In this document: piece after piece, positions 50,701 to 59,372 of the stretch
Position numbering within the stretch: the stretch's first letter is position 1
Layout of the letters: every line of letters begins with the position of its first letter
Position numbers and translations under genes: made by a program
The notes under the pieces: model-generated
Seen by the model: only the letters and a program-made list of their open reading frames with translations
What the model was told of the DNA's origin: nothing
Databases searched by the model: none
Assembly: GCA_016709875.1 (NCBI GenBank)
Contig: JADJLZ010000007.1
Coordinates: 62,001-126,000 of the forward strand
Length of the DNA stretch: 64,000 nt
Direction: 5' to 3'
Source of the DNA: Planctomycetota bacterium
GTDB taxonomy: Bacteria > Planctomycetota > UBA1135 > GCA-002686595

Positions 50701-53515
50701 AGGAGTGCAGCACCTCGCTCTCGACCGCGAGCAGTACGTAGCGGCCGCTGACCGGCGCCGAGAGCATCACGGGCAGCTTCTCGCCCACGCGCGCGCTGTC
50801 CTTGTCGATCACGATCTCGAGGCCTTCGGAGCGGTAGCCGAGCTCCGTGGAGCGCTCGTCGGAGCACCACAGCGAGACGGCGGCGGTGATCTGCTGCTTG
50901 CGGTCGTCGCGGCTCGTCCAGCGCGCGGTGTAGTAGCCATCCTTGGGCAGCACGGGATTCCAGAGCGCCTCGCCCCTGGCGTTCGTGCGCACGATCGCCG
51001 TCGCGATCTCCTCCTCGAGGTATCCGCGCTCGATCACCTTCCAGCCCGTGAAATCGGACGGACGGTGCTGGCCGTCGGAGTCGATGCGCTGGCCGCTGGG
51101 GTTGACCCAGATCTCGTGCCAGCGGCTGCGCACCAGCGCGAGCTTGCCCTCGGCCTCGACCGGGTTGTCGTTCGCGTCGCGCGCGCTGAAGACGAAGTCC
51201 GCGCGGCCGGCGAGCCGGAAGAGGTTGTGTTCCGTGCGCGCGTTGACGGCGTAGGCCGTGCGCGTGACGCGCACTCGGCCCGAACCGGCGACCTCGCGCC
51301 GCGACGCGTCGGTGACGCGCGCCTCGATCGTGTACTCGAAGTCCTGTCCGCCGTTCGCAGGCGTGTCGAAGACGACCAGCGCCCTGCCCTGCGCGTCGGT
51401 CTTGAGCGTCTGGCGGCTGACGATCTGGCCCTCGCCGCCCCAGTAGCGCTGCGGCTCTTCGAAGTACCACGGGTACTCGCGCTCCACCGGCCACTGGCGC
51501 CAGTACGGCTGCTGACGCACGATCACCTCGACGCTCGCCTGCGAGACCACGCCGCCGAAGTAGTAGTGCGCCTCGACGTTGGCTTCGACTCGATCGCCGA
51601 CGCGGAAGATGCGCGGTTTGCCATCCTGTCCGGGCAGCGAGACCGCGACCTGGAACTCGGGCAGCTTGTACTCCTCGAGACGGAAGAGCGTCGCGCGCCC
51701 CAGATGCCGGCCCTGATCGGGCGCACCGTCGAAGAAGTCGGCCTGGTACTCGCCGAGCGCTTGCGCTTCCTTCGTCGCGAACTCGCCGAAGACCGAACCG
51801 AAGGCGGAGAGTGCGAGCTCGCCCTTCTCGACCTCCTGCCCGCGCGGATCGAGCAGGCGGTAGCCGAGCTTGCGCCCGGTCGGAGTCTGGTAGCGGCCCT
51901 CGACCTTCTGGCGCGCGACGAGCTTCCACGAGATCCTCTGTCCGGGTCGGTAGGCCGGCCGGTCGGTGAAGGCGAAGAGCTTCCAGCCCTGGTCTGGACC
52001 GCGCCAGCTGCTGCCGTTGCCGACGACGAAGGCCTGGCGCTCGCCCTCGCGGATCGAGGCGAACCAGTCCTGGCTGCCGTCGTTCTCCGGCAGCGCGAGC
52101 AGCGCCGTGCCGTCCTCACCCGTCGTCGCGAGCAGGTGCTTCCAAGTCCACGTGCTCGAGCGGTAGGAATGCACCCAGACGCTGACGCTCGCGCCCGCGA
52201 GCGGCGCGCTCGTCATCGCATCGGTGGCCCACAGGAGCAGCTTCTCGTGCGAGGCCTTCGCGACGAGGCTCGTCGATCCGATCAGCACGAGCTCGCGCGC
52301 GGACTTCGACCCGCGGCGCGCCTCGAGCACGTACGCACCCGGCGCGGGCCGCGGATCGATGTGGATCTCCGCCTGACCTTGCAGGTGTGCGCCCGCGTCG
52401 TGCGTGTCGTACTCGCTCGACCACACCGGCTGGCGGCCGCGCGTGTCGAACTGCGTCAGGAAACCGCCGGAGCTGTCGCTCGACTGTCGGAACGAGACGT
52501 CCTGCGTGAGGTCCGCCGCGTAGAGCGCGAGGCCGACTTTCGGCAAGTTGCGCCAGCTGAGCTGGAAACCCACCTCCGAGCCGGGCAGGAACGCGCAGGG
52601 CACGGCGACGCCCACGTCCTCGTCGAGGATCCACTCGATGCGCCGCTGCGCGTCGTCGAGGTAGCGCGATTCGCCGCGCTGGTACTGCTTCACGAGGCTC
52701 TGGTAGAGCGCGAGCGCCTGCACGAAGTCGGGCTGCACCTGCCAGGCCCCGTTCTCGTCCACTTCCGGAACGCCGGGAGATTCGAGCCACTGCGCGAGCA
52801 GGAAGAGTGCGTCGTCGTGCCAGCGGTTCTGCTTGCCGGAAGCCACCGCCTCGCGCAGGAACGCCAGCGCGCGCTGCTGCACGCCGTAGTCGGAGCCCTG
52901 CTGACGCGCGATGATCGCGAACAGGAACTGCGCGCGCGCGCGGTCCTCGGCGCTCTTCGCGATGCGGATCGCGTTCTCGACGAAGATGAGCGGGATCTGG
53001 CCCTGCCACCAGTTGCCGTACCAGCGATCCTGGTCGGGCCAGCTGACGCGGAAGAGGATCGAGAGGTAGTGCGTGCGCGCGCGCTCGAGTTCGCCGGAGC
53101 CCGCCCACCAGTCGAGCGCGGAGCTGTAGTGCGGCCAAGCCGTGCCCCAGTCGCGCCGGTTGCGGCCCAGGAAATAGACGTCGCCGAGCGCCTCCTCGGC
53201 ACGCACCCAGGCCTCGTCCTTGTCCTCGGGTCGCTCGGCCTTGCGCTGGAATTCGGTCAGGCCCTTGACCGCCTGCTCGAAGCGGCTCGGATCAGGGTTG
53301 TCGGTCGAAGCGGCCGAGCGCGCGTCGCATTCCAGGATGCGCTCCTCGATGCGCCGGCGATCGGCGGCCGAGAGGTCCGCGAGCGGGATCGCGCGATAGC
53401 TCTCGAGCGCGAGCTCCCAGCTCTGCTGGGCGTAGAACGCCTCGGCGCGCTGTTCCTCTTGCGCGAGCGGAGACTGCAGGAAGGTGGCGAGAACGAGGGC
53501 GGCCAGTCGCAGCAT
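47717..53515 (-). CDS. Alpha-2-macroglobulin-family protein (1932 residues) with thioester motif
   Basis: The protein has a signal peptide (LRLAALVLATFLQSPLA) and a helical N-terminal region (about residues 25-330) with TPR-like pieces (YAQQSWELALESYRAI, DVYFLGRNRRDWG). The MG domains follow; 'KLFAFTDRPAYRPGQRISWKL' marks the MG2-like strand and 'FRETALWKPDLVTGADG' the A2M signature domain. The thioester CTEQ lies at about residue 1379 (YPYGCTEQTMSRFL), followed by the alpha/alpha toroid (HADGGWGWWKEGESDLYMSAY) and a C-terminal receptor-like domain. Bacterial A2Ms trap proteases in the periplasm; the intact thioester suggests a functional trap. AAGGA lies 5 nt before the ATG. No penicillin-binding protein PbpC-like partner is adjacent, unlike in E. 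coli. Confidence 0.93.
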   Translation of the reverse strand: MLRLAALVLATFLQSPLAQEEQRAEAFYAQQSWELALESYRAIPLADLSAADRRRIEERILECDARSAASTDNPDPSRFEQAVKGLTEFQRKAERPEDKDEAWVRAEEALGDVYFLGRNRRDWGTAWPHYSSALDWWAGSGELERARTHYLSILFRVSWPDQDRWYGNWWQGQIPLIFVENAIRIAKSAEDRARAQFLFAIIARQQGSDYGVQQRALAFLREAVASGKQNRWHDDALFLLAQWLESPGVPEVDENGAWQVQPDFVQALALYQSLVKQYQRGESRYLDDAQRRIEWILDEDVGVAVPCAFLPGSEVGFQLSWRNLPKVGLALYAADLTQDVSFRQSSDSSGGFLTQFDTRGRQPVWSSEYDTHDAGAHLQGQAEIHIDPRPAPGAYVLEARRGSKSARELVLIGSTSLVAKASHEKLLLWATDAMTSAPLAGASVSVWVHSYRSSTWTWKHLLATTGEDGTALLALPENDGSQDWFASIREGERQAFVVGNGSSWRGPDQGWKLFAFTDRPAYRPGQRISWKLVARQKVEGRYQTPTGRKLGYRLLDPRGQEVEKGELALSAFGSVFGEFATKEAQALGEYQADFFDGAPDQGRHLGRATLFRLEEYKLPEFQVAVSLPGQDGKPRIFRVGDRVEANVEAHYYFGGVVSQASVEVIVRQQPYWRQWPVEREYPWYFEEPQRYWGGEGQIVSRQTLKTDAQGRALVVFDTPANGGQDFEYTIEARVTDASRREVAGSGRVRVTRTAYAVNARTEHNLFRLAGRADFVFSARDANDNPVEAEGKLALVRSRWHEIWVNPSGQRIDSDGQHRPSDFTGWKVIERGYLEEEIATAIVRTNARGEALWNPVLPKDGYYTARWTSRDDRKQQITAAVSLWCSDERSTELGYRSEGLEIVIDKDSARVGEKLPVMLSAPVSGRYVLLAVESEVLHSYQVVRLDGTIKLLTLPLAEEHVPNFYLSAWSYTDGNLLADTKEVVVPAVEQFLDVTVEPDSPTHMPGEQGTFTVHVVDHAGRPVAAELGFSVVDASVLAIQSEYNPDPRPFFFGEKRGQWIRTSAQQNWKDFARLKLNEQQLLFDARQAGARDESGAYRGPGDSPPPPGSARGGFAGRAMSKASAALEAGGKEKKDRSDFDAAESLNFIPPVGEQQPQAEIVVRSDFRETALWKPDLVTGADGTAQVTLKYPDSLTRWSARARAFGTDARMGTGTASVQTRKPLQARLQAPRFFVVGDTCTLSALIDNQGEGPLSVDVKLDASGIELLDAPAQVVTVAAGEHARVDWQVRVTHAGRAELVLSARSGSLSDAMKKSYPVEAHGIEALVAGSWKLGHGSLIASLDVPAARTKASTRFLVQVTPSLAVTMLDALPYLVQYPYGCTEQTMSRFLPTAIVAKTLRERGLSVDDALARVFGGIEETTPQKSGKHLAELEAITQQSLARLADFQHADGGWGWWKEGESDLYMSAYVVWGLSLARDGGIAIDPNALARGVEYLRTNLVEAEELGDLAAWMLHALSTHARESTDDVRVAKAFDRLWERKSGLNAYAKALFALAAHGFGRETEAKELLGNLANGAIIDESPEASVTVPGGGQKHALTTRSAHWGQDRIWSRWSDGGVETTAFVLRALVAIDPKNALVDPALTWLLKNRRAAQWSNTRDTAITVLALDAYLSASGELARDVEYAVLVNGKTIAQRKLSAADMLRAPSQFTLDPKDIVDGANAIEVRIVSGEGPLYVSARAEFFSLEEPIPARGSEIFVARQYFKLVAKPTLLKGFVYERVPLRDGDSVQSGERVEVVLTTEAKNDLEYLLFEDLKPAGLEAVEVKSGGGLDAREIKSSEVAYRFGKGTPSDAPRWDDPQRFTGRSRGLHAEWRDRKVALFADKLAQGVWELRYELRAEVPGTFHALPVLASAMYVPEIKGNSEEIRLTVAERRED

Positions 53516-53600
53516 GGAATTCCTTTCCCCGGAGGGTGTCCGCGCGAGAACGGCACGCCGCCCGTGGTTCTTGGATCCTCCCGCTTTGCGGGAGTCGGAA

Positions 53601-54455
53601 TCAAGTGCGCGCGTCGAAACGCCGGATCAGATCGCGAATCGTGTCGATCGCGTAGCCGGCGTAGTGGTTGTTCGCAAAGGCGAAGGTCTCGCGCACCTGC
53701 GGCGCGAGGCGCGCGAGCAGCTCGGCCCAGCGCTCGAGGCGCTCGGACTGGTCGACCACGACGTGGTCGAAGCTCTGCGTGCGCTCCTCGACCGCCTTGC
53801 GGTCGCCGATCAGGCGCGCGTAGAGGAAGTCGCCCGTGACGAGTTCGTGGCGCTCGGCCAGCTCCCAGGGCGGCGGCATGTAGAGTAGATCGACGAGCAC
53901 GAGCGCCGTGCGCGTGCGCTTCAAGAGCTGCAGCAGCGGCGCCGCGATCCAATTCTTGTTGCGCACCTCGACCGCGTAGCGCGGACCCTTGGGCAGCGCG
54001 AGCAGAAAGGGCTCCAGGCGCTCGAGGAAGGGCTCGACGGTCTTGAAGCAGCTCTGGTTGAAGTACGGAAACTGCAGCACCAGTGGACCGAGCTTGGGGC
54101 CCAGGATCTGCATCGTCTCGACGAAGGAGCGCGCCTGCGCCGTGACGAACTCGGGCACGAGCACGCGTTCGGGGTCGGGCTTGGGGCCCTCGCCGCCGTG
54201 CACGTTCTCGCGCGGGAACTTGGCCGCCATGACGAAGCCCGCGGGCGTCTTCGCGTCCCAGCCCTCGACCAGCCGCCGCGCGGGCGCGTGGTAGTAGGTG
54301 TTGTCGGCCTCGACCGCGGAGAAGTGGCGCGCGTACTGCGACAGGAACTCGCCCGGCGGCGTGCCCTTCGCGTAGAACGGGCCGACCCAGCCCTTCTCCG
54401 ACCAGGAGGACGTGCCCCAGTGGACGAGCGGCTCGCGTCGACTCCATTCGAGCAC
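53601..54455 (-). CDS. DUF72-family protein
   Basis: This 284-residue protein has the DUF72 TIM-barrel pattern: 'HWGTSSWSEKGWVGPFYAKG', 'FSAVEADNTYYHAPARRLVEGW', 'TPAGFVMAAKFPRENVHG', 'LGPLVLQFPYFNQSC', 'RYAVEVRNKNWI' and 'FAFANNHYAGYAIDTIRDLI'. The family is structurally related to UV endonuclease or xylose-isomerase-like barrels, but no reaction is known. The start is a GTG 14 codons before the first conserved Gly-Thr. The gene sits in the minus-strand array between the A2M gene and the damaged GH127-like gene; the pseudogene remnants abut its start. Confidence 0.87.
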   Translation of the reverse strand: MLEWSRREPLVHWGTSSWSEKGWVGPFYAKGTPPGEFLSQYARHFSAVEADNTYYHAPARRLVEGWDAKTPAGFVMAAKFPRENVHGGEGPKPDPERVLVPEFVTAQARSFVETMQILGPKLGPLVLQFPYFNQSCFKTVEPFLERLEPFLLALPKGPRYAVEVRNKNWIAAPLLQLLKRTRTALVLVDLLYMPPPWELAERHELVTGDFLYARLIGDRKAVEERTQSFDHVVVDQSERLERWAELLARLAPQVRETFAFANNHYAGYAIDTIRDLIRRFDART

Positions 54456-54468
54456 GCGGCGGAGAGCC

Positions 54469-56325
54469 GGGCCAGACCTCGCGCATTGGCCGGAGAGCGT
54501 CGGAAGCGCGGCTGGCTCCAGAAGTCGAGCACGAGCGGATACCCGCCTCGATCGGCTCCAGGTTCGCCGCCGCGCACGACTTCGGAGCCGCCGAAGAGCG
54601 GTCGAACCAGAGGCTTCCTGCGTGAACCTCATCTCGGGCACTCGACCAGGCCCGCCAGATCCGCGCCTTCGAAAGCGTAGACCAGCGGCCCGCGTTCGAG
54701 GGCGACACGCCCGGTATCCGCCACGACCTGCGGATCGGCGTGTGTCTTGCCAGAAGCAACGGGCATGCCTAGAGCCCCACCTCCGAGCACACCTTGACTC
54801 GGGCATCAGTCCTGCTGGAAGGGTCTTCCAGCATGGCGACGGCCTTCCGCGGCGACGCCGATCCGCACGCCTGCGAGAACTCACCCATGGCGTCCGCCAC
54901 CAGACGCGAATGGCACCAGCCCGGCCCGACGCGGACGCGCGCAGGAATACCCGATCGACCGCGAAGGTCGCGGGCTTCTCGGGGACGATCTGCAGCTTCA
55001 CGCGTCCCATCGTACGGATAGTTCGTCTCCTGCTTCACGTGCACCTTCGTCCCGCGGATCACGAGGTCGGCCTCGCTCGCGACGAACAGGCACACATCCA
55101 GCGACTCGCCGTCGGTGGCGTAGATGCGCTCGCCCATCGCGGGCAGGAAGCGCGCCACGTTCGTCGGACAGCACGAACAGTCGAACCAGGGCACGCGCTC
55201 GGCGCCGGAGTCCGTCGCGAGCACGTTGTCATAGAAGAACTTGTCCCCGCTGAGCGAGACGCCCGAGAGCACGTTGTTGTACGAGGCGCGCTCGAGCACG
55301 TCGATGTACTTGGGATCGCCGGTCGCGAGGAACATGCGGTGCGCCCAGAGCGAAAGGCCGATACCCGCGCAGGTCTCGCAGTAGGCGGTGTCGTTCGGCA
55401 ATTCGTAGGGCACCGTGAAGCCCTCGTTCGCGGCCGAGTTGCCGATCCCGCCGGTCAGGTACATGCGCGTGTCGACGACGTCGTGCCAGAGCGCGTCGAG
55501 CGGCGCGGAGAGCGTCGGGTCGCCGAAGTACCCGGCCAGATCCGCCATGCCGCAGTACAGGTACATCGCGCGCACCGCGTGGCCGACGATCTGCTTCTGC
55601 TCGCGCACGGGCGCCTGGTCCTGCGCGTACTCGCCGAAGAGCTCGGTGCCACGGTCCTTCTTCCCGCGCACGTCGACGAAGAATTTCGCCAGCTCGGCCC
55701 AGCGGCGCTCGCCCGTGCGTCGCGCGAGCTTCGCCAACGCGAGCTCGAGCTCGGGATGGCCGGTGGGCTCCTGGTGCTTGCCCCAGCCGAATTCCTTGTC
55801 GATGCAGCCGGCGAGCTTGAGCGCGACGTCCAAGAACTTCTGCTTGCCGGTCGCCGCCTCGTAGGCGATCGCCGCCTCGATCAGGTGACCCGCGCAGTAC
55901 AGCTCGTGGCCGTGGCGCACGTTCTTCCAGCGCTGGTCCGGCTTCTCGAGCTGCACGTAGGTGTTCAAGTACCCATCGGGCTCTTGCGCGGCCGCGATCA
56001 GGTCGATCACGCCGTCCACGCGCGCCTCGAGCTCGGGATCGCGCTGCTCGCTGAGCGCGTAGGCGGCCCCCTCGAGCACCTTGTAGACGTCCGAGTCGTT
56101 GTAGAGCGCGCCGACGTGCTTGCCGGGGCGCACCTTCCCCGCCACGGCAAAGTTCTCGATGCGCTGCGTCTCCTCGCAGCGATCCAGGCAGGTCGGGATC
56201 GTCACCGTACGGTTGGTCGCGAGGCGCGGCGCGAAGAAGCCGTCCTCGAGCTTCACCTGCGTGAACGGAACCGGGCGCAGCGTCGCGCCCTGCAGACACA
56301 CGAACAGGGCCGCCGTCACGATCAT
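54469..56325 (-). pseudogene. GH127-like (beta-L-arabinofuranosidase-type) hydrolase with wrecked 3' third
   Basis: From an ATG with a signal peptide (MIVTAALFVCLQGATL), residues 1-430 read as a normal GH127/DUF1680 enzyme: 'LEDGFFAPRLATNRTVTIP', 'AAYALSEQRDPELEARVDG', 'PDGYLNTYVQLEKPDQRW', 'HELYCAGHLIEAAIAYEAATGKQ', 'GHAVRAMYLYCGMADLAG' and the zinc Cys segment 'WFDCSCCPTNVARFLPAMGE'. After 'KQETNYPYDG' (about 55005) the frame breaks. 'RVKLQIVPEKPATFAV' is out of frame, then an unrelated 55-codon tail ends in TAG at 54769. GH127-like 'VALERGPLVYAFEGADLAG' resumes in a third frame up to TGA 54629, and 'PLFGGSEVVRGGE' lies beyond. Its ATG overlaps the stop of the HEAT-repeat gene. The left boundary is approximate. 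Confidence 0.75.
54813..54833. repeat. Perfect short inverted repeat inside the GH127-like pseudogene
   Basis: TGCTGGAAG and CTTCCAGCA (9 bp each) surround a 3-nt GGT loop. It lies in the stretch (about 54780-54950) that matches no GH127 sequence in any frame. No T-run or terminal direct repeats are seen, so it is not clearly a terminator or a mobile-element end. Confidence 0.6.
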
Positions 56326-58628
56326 CGTCCCACCTCGATCCGCCAGCGCTCGACGAAGTTCGTCACCAGCCGGAAGACGGACAGGTCGGCGATCTTCTCC
56401 GAGGCGCGCAGGCTGTTGTCCCAGAACTTCTCGTCCTTGGTCGCGCGCAGGTCGGCCCAGGCGAGTCCCATGTGGTCCAGGGCGTAGGCCTGGCGGTCCT
56501 CGCGCGTCTTCAGGCCCTCGGCGAGCTCGAGTCCCTGCGCCTCGAAATGGTTGACGCTGTCGAGGATCAGGCCGTGGCCGACCGGGAACCAGGCGGCGAG
56601 GTTGCCGCTGCCCCAATGCTCCGCGCACAGCGGGCTGTCGACCAGCACGTGCGCGCGCTCGGGGTCCTGGACCTCGATCAGGTGCGCGCCCTCGAGCTCG
56701 TAGATCGGCTGCACGTCGCGGCCGAAGACGCCCTCGAGGAACGGGCTCGTGGCGTCGGCGGGCATCGCGGGCACGTGGTCGAGCACCTCGCTCGCGGTCT
56801 CGGCCTTGTGGATCACGCCGGGTGCGATGCGGTCGATCGTCTCGGTCAGCGCCCAGCACGAGCCGAAGAGGTGTCCGCCCGCGCGCACGAACCAAGCCAG
56901 GCGCTCGACGTCCTGTGCCTCGATCTCACCGGTGCAGTTGGCCACGAAGAGCGCGTCGGGTTGCAGCGCGAACTCGTTCACCTTGCCGGCCTGCACCAGC
57001 GTGTGCTGGATCTCCAAGCGCGCGAGCGAGGTCTGGATGTGGTCGCCGCGGCTGTCGAGCACGAACAGCGCGAGATCCTTGAAGACGCGCGTCAGCTCGA
57101 GGTCGCGCGCGCGGCTGTCGACGAAGGTGCCGCGCTCGCGTTCGCGCTGCGCGATCGCATCGCGCGACTTGGGATCGTGCAGCTCGAGCTTGGAGGCGTT
57201 CTTGGAGAGCCAGTCCTTCCAGGCCTCGGGCTTGGGCGGCAGCGGCTGCAGCGTGAGCGAGACGAGGTAGGCCTGCGCGGTCGCCGCGACACTCTTGTCG
57301 GGATCGCTGAGCGCTTCGGCGAGCGGCACAAGGCACGCCATCACGTAGCTCTGCCCCAGTCCCGCGGCCGCGGCGCCGCGCAGCTTCCAGTCCTTGGATT
57401 CCCGGAGCAAGCGCGTCAGGCGCTCGACGGCTGGTCCGGTCTGCGTCTGCCCCAGGCTGACCGCGGCGCACACCGCGACGCCCCACTGCGCGTCCTCGAG
57501 CGCGCGCGAGAGCGGCTCGACGGCGGCGAGCAGGCCCTTGCGCCCCAGGTGAACGGCGATGCGCTCGCGCACCGTCGCGTCGTCCTCGACAGGCAGGCGC
57601 GCGCAAAGGCTCTTCCCGAAGTCCTCGTCGGCCTCCGGCGCGAGCGCAGCCCAGCTCTCGAGCGCCGCGAGCCGCACGCGCGCCTCGCGGTCGCCTTCGA
57701 ACAGGCCGCGCGCACGAGCAGCGCCCTGCGCTGCGAGCACGACCAGCGCGTGGGCCGCCGCGGCGCGGGCGCCGGCGTCCTTGTGTTCGAAGCAGGGCGC
57801 GAGCGAGGCAAGGCGCAGCGTGCCGGCGAAGGCGCTCGGCAGCTGTTCGATGCAGCGCGCCGCGCGTGCGCTCACGGCGCCGTCCTTGGCGGAGGCCAGC
57901 GGGCGCAGGACGTCCAGGCCGGCCGCGGGCGCGGCCCCGAGCGCGGCGGCGAGCGCGCGCTCGCCCCTTCGCTCGCTGAGGTCGGAGATCCCCGGCTTGC
58001 CGAGGAAGGCGGCGAGCGCGTCGGCGCAGTCCGCGCGCGGATCCGCGCAGCACACCTCCAGCGCCGCGCAGCGCTGCGCGATGCTGCCCGAGGCGAGCAG
58101 CTTGGCCAGGACCGCGGCGCGGTCCGCCCGGTGCGAGTGCACCAGCACGCGCGCCGCTGCCGCGCGCACGGCGGGTTCCTTGGCCTTCTCGATCAGCTTT
58201 TCGAGGCCCTTGAGTTCGAGTGGCTCCTGCGTCTCGCCCAGCAGCGCCTCGAGCGACTCGAGCGCCGCGAACGCGCTGTCGCCGTTGGCCTTCTTGAGCA
58301 GCGCTTCCGCGCCCGCCTTGGGCGCGAGCTTGCCCAGCGTGCGCGCGGCCGCGAGCCGCAGCATGCGGATCGGCGCGTCGTAGGCCTGCTTGACGAGTTC
58401 GTCCGTCGCGGCGGCGCTACCGTGCTGCGCGAGCACCTTGGCGGCCTCGACCTGCACCTCCCAGTCCTCGCGCTTGTCCTTCAGCACGCCGAGCAGCGCC
58501 TTCTCGCCCTTCTCGTCGGCGCCGAGCGCGTCCACCGCGGCGAGGCGCTTCTGCACATCCTTGGACTTCAGGTCCTTGGCGGGATCCTGTAGCGCGACCA
58601 GCAGCAGCAGCAGAGAGAGGAAGCGCAT
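56322..58628 (-). CDS. HEAT-repeat protein with C-terminal DUF4159/ThuA-like domain
   Basis: This 768-residue protein has a signal peptide (MRFLSLLLLLVALQDPA). Residues about 20-500 are HEAT-like repeats ('RLAAVDALGADEKGEKALLG', 'VQVEAAKVLAQHGSAAATDEL', 'LRLAAARTLGKLAPKAG', 'AVCAAVSLGQTQTGP'), typical of planctomycete exported scaffold proteins. From about 530 the chain changes to a flavodoxin/amidotransferase-like fold ('LALFVLDSRGDHIQTSLARL', 'FVANCTGEIEAQDVERLAWFVRAGGHLFGSCWAL'), which fits DUF4159 or the ThuA glutamine-amidotransferase-like group. A catalytic triad is not apparent. It precedes the GH127-like gene (4-nt overlap) and follows the molybdoenzyme gene by 2 nt, suggesting one operon. 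Confidence 0.82.
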   Translation of the reverse strand: MRFLSLLLLLVALQDPAKDLKSKDVQKRLAAVDALGADEKGEKALLGVLKDKREDWEVQVEAAKVLAQHGSAAATDELVKQAYDAPIRMLRLAAARTLGKLAPKAGAEALLKKANGDSAFAALESLEALLGETQEPLELKGLEKLIEKAKEPAVRAAAARVLVHSHRADRAAVLAKLLASGSIAQRCAALEVCCADPRADCADALAAFLGKPGISDLSERRGERALAAALGAAPAAGLDVLRPLASAKDGAVSARAARCIEQLPSAFAGTLRLASLAPCFEHKDAGARAAAAHALVVLAAQGAARARGLFEGDREARVRLAALESWAALAPEADEDFGKSLCARLPVEDDATVRERIAVHLGRKGLLAAVEPLSRALEDAQWGVAVCAAVSLGQTQTGPAVERLTRLLRESKDWKLRGAAAAGLGQSYVMACLVPLAEALSDPDKSVAATAQAYLVSLTLQPLPPKPEAWKDWLSKNASKLELHDPKSRDAIAQRERERGTFVDSRARDLELTRVFKDLALFVLDSRGDHIQTSLARLEIQHTLVQAGKVNEFALQPDALFVANCTGEIEAQDVERLAWFVRAGGHLFGSCWALTETIDRIAPGVIHKAETASEVLDHVPAMPADATSPFLEGVFGRDVQPIYELEGAHLIEVQDPERAHVLVDSPLCAEHWGSGNLAAWFPVGHGLILDSVNHFEAQGLELAEGLKTREDRQAYALDHMGLAWADLRATKDEKFWDNSLRASEKIADLSVFRLVTNFVERWRIEVGR

Positions 58629-58630
58629 GC

Positions 58631-59347
58631 CTAGGAGCTGTAGCGGTCGTCGAACCAGGGCTCAGCCGTGTTGGAGTACCCGCGCTCTTCCCAGAAGCCC
58701 GGCTCGTCCTGCTCGAGGAAGTCGATCTTGTGGATCCACTTCGCGCCCTTCCAGGCGTACAGGCGCGGCGTGATCATGCGGCACGGACCGCCGTGCTCGA
58801 TCGGCAGCGGCGCGCCCTCCCACTCGTGCACGAGCAGCACGTCGGGATCGAGCGCGCGCGCGAGCGGCAGGTTGGTCGTGTACGGGATCGGCGTGCCTGG
58901 AAAACGGTCGTAGCCGGTCGTGCGCACGAATCGCGCGTTCGACTTGGGCAGCGCGAGTTCGGCGAGCGCGCGGAAGCTGACGCCTTTCCAGCGGTTGTCC
59001 ATGCGGCTCCAGGTCGTGACGCAGTGGAAGTCACTCGTGTCCTGGGTCTGCGGCAGCGCGAGGAAGGCCTGCCAGTCGAGCGTGACCGGGTTCTCGCACA
59101 GCCCGCCGAGGACCAGGCGCCAGTCCGCGAGCGCGATGTGCGGCACGTCGCCCAGGTCGAGCACGGGCCAGGTCTTGACCTCGCGCTGGCCGGTCGGGAG
59201 CTGCGGCATGCCGTGGCGGTTCGTGGAGCCGGTGCCCAGCGGCTTGCGGCCCTCGAAGCGCACGTCGACGGTTCCGGGTTTCGCGCGCTTCATGCGCTCG
59301 ATGTACTCGAGGCGTTTGGCCACCAGATCCGTGCGTTCGGAGGACAT
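58631..59347 (-). CDS. SuoX/YedY-type molybdopterin oxidoreductase
   Basis: This 238-residue protein has the sulfite-oxidase-family core fold with its molybdenum-ligating Cys109 in 'DFHCVTTWSRMDNRWKGV'. 'DWRLVLGGLCENPVTLDWQAFLALP' precedes it, and 'GAPLPIEHGGPCRMITPRLYAWKGAKWI' and 'FWEERGYSN' follow (each segment given separately). The length is typical of single-domain cytoplasmic or periplasmic SuoX-like proteins. No Tat signal is seen; the N-terminus 'SSERTDLVAKRLEYIERMKRAKPG' is charged, so it is probably cytoplasmic, or exported by another partner. Its stop is 2 nt before the HEAT-repeat start. Substrates in this group include methionine sulfoxide and sulfite; none can be assigned here. 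Confidence 0.9.
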   Translation of the reverse strand: MSSERTDLVAKRLEYIERMKRAKPGTVDVRFEGRKPLGTGSTNRHGMPQLPTGQREVKTWPVLDLGDVPHIALADWRLVLGGLCENPVTLDWQAFLALPQTQDTSDFHCVTTWSRMDNRWKGVSFRALAELALPKSNARFVRTTGYDRFPGTPIPYTTNLPLARALDPDVLLVHEWEGAPLPIEHGGPCRMITPRLYAWKGAKWIHKIDFLEQDEPGFWEERGYSNTAEPWFDDRYSS

Positions 59348-59372
59348 GCGCGGATTGTAGCGCTCCGCAGCG

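Noticed and set aside
50639..53839. A 1066-codon plus-strand open frame inside the alpha-2-macroglobulin region
   Set aside because: The minus strand carries a full A2M with a thioester motif; the plus frame is compositionally biased and starts and ends at no sensible place.
54629..54631. In-frame TGA in the GH127-like remnant as a selenocysteine codon
   Set aside because: The surrounding gene has several other frame breaks, and GH127 enzymes have no known Sec at this place. Decay or error is simpler.
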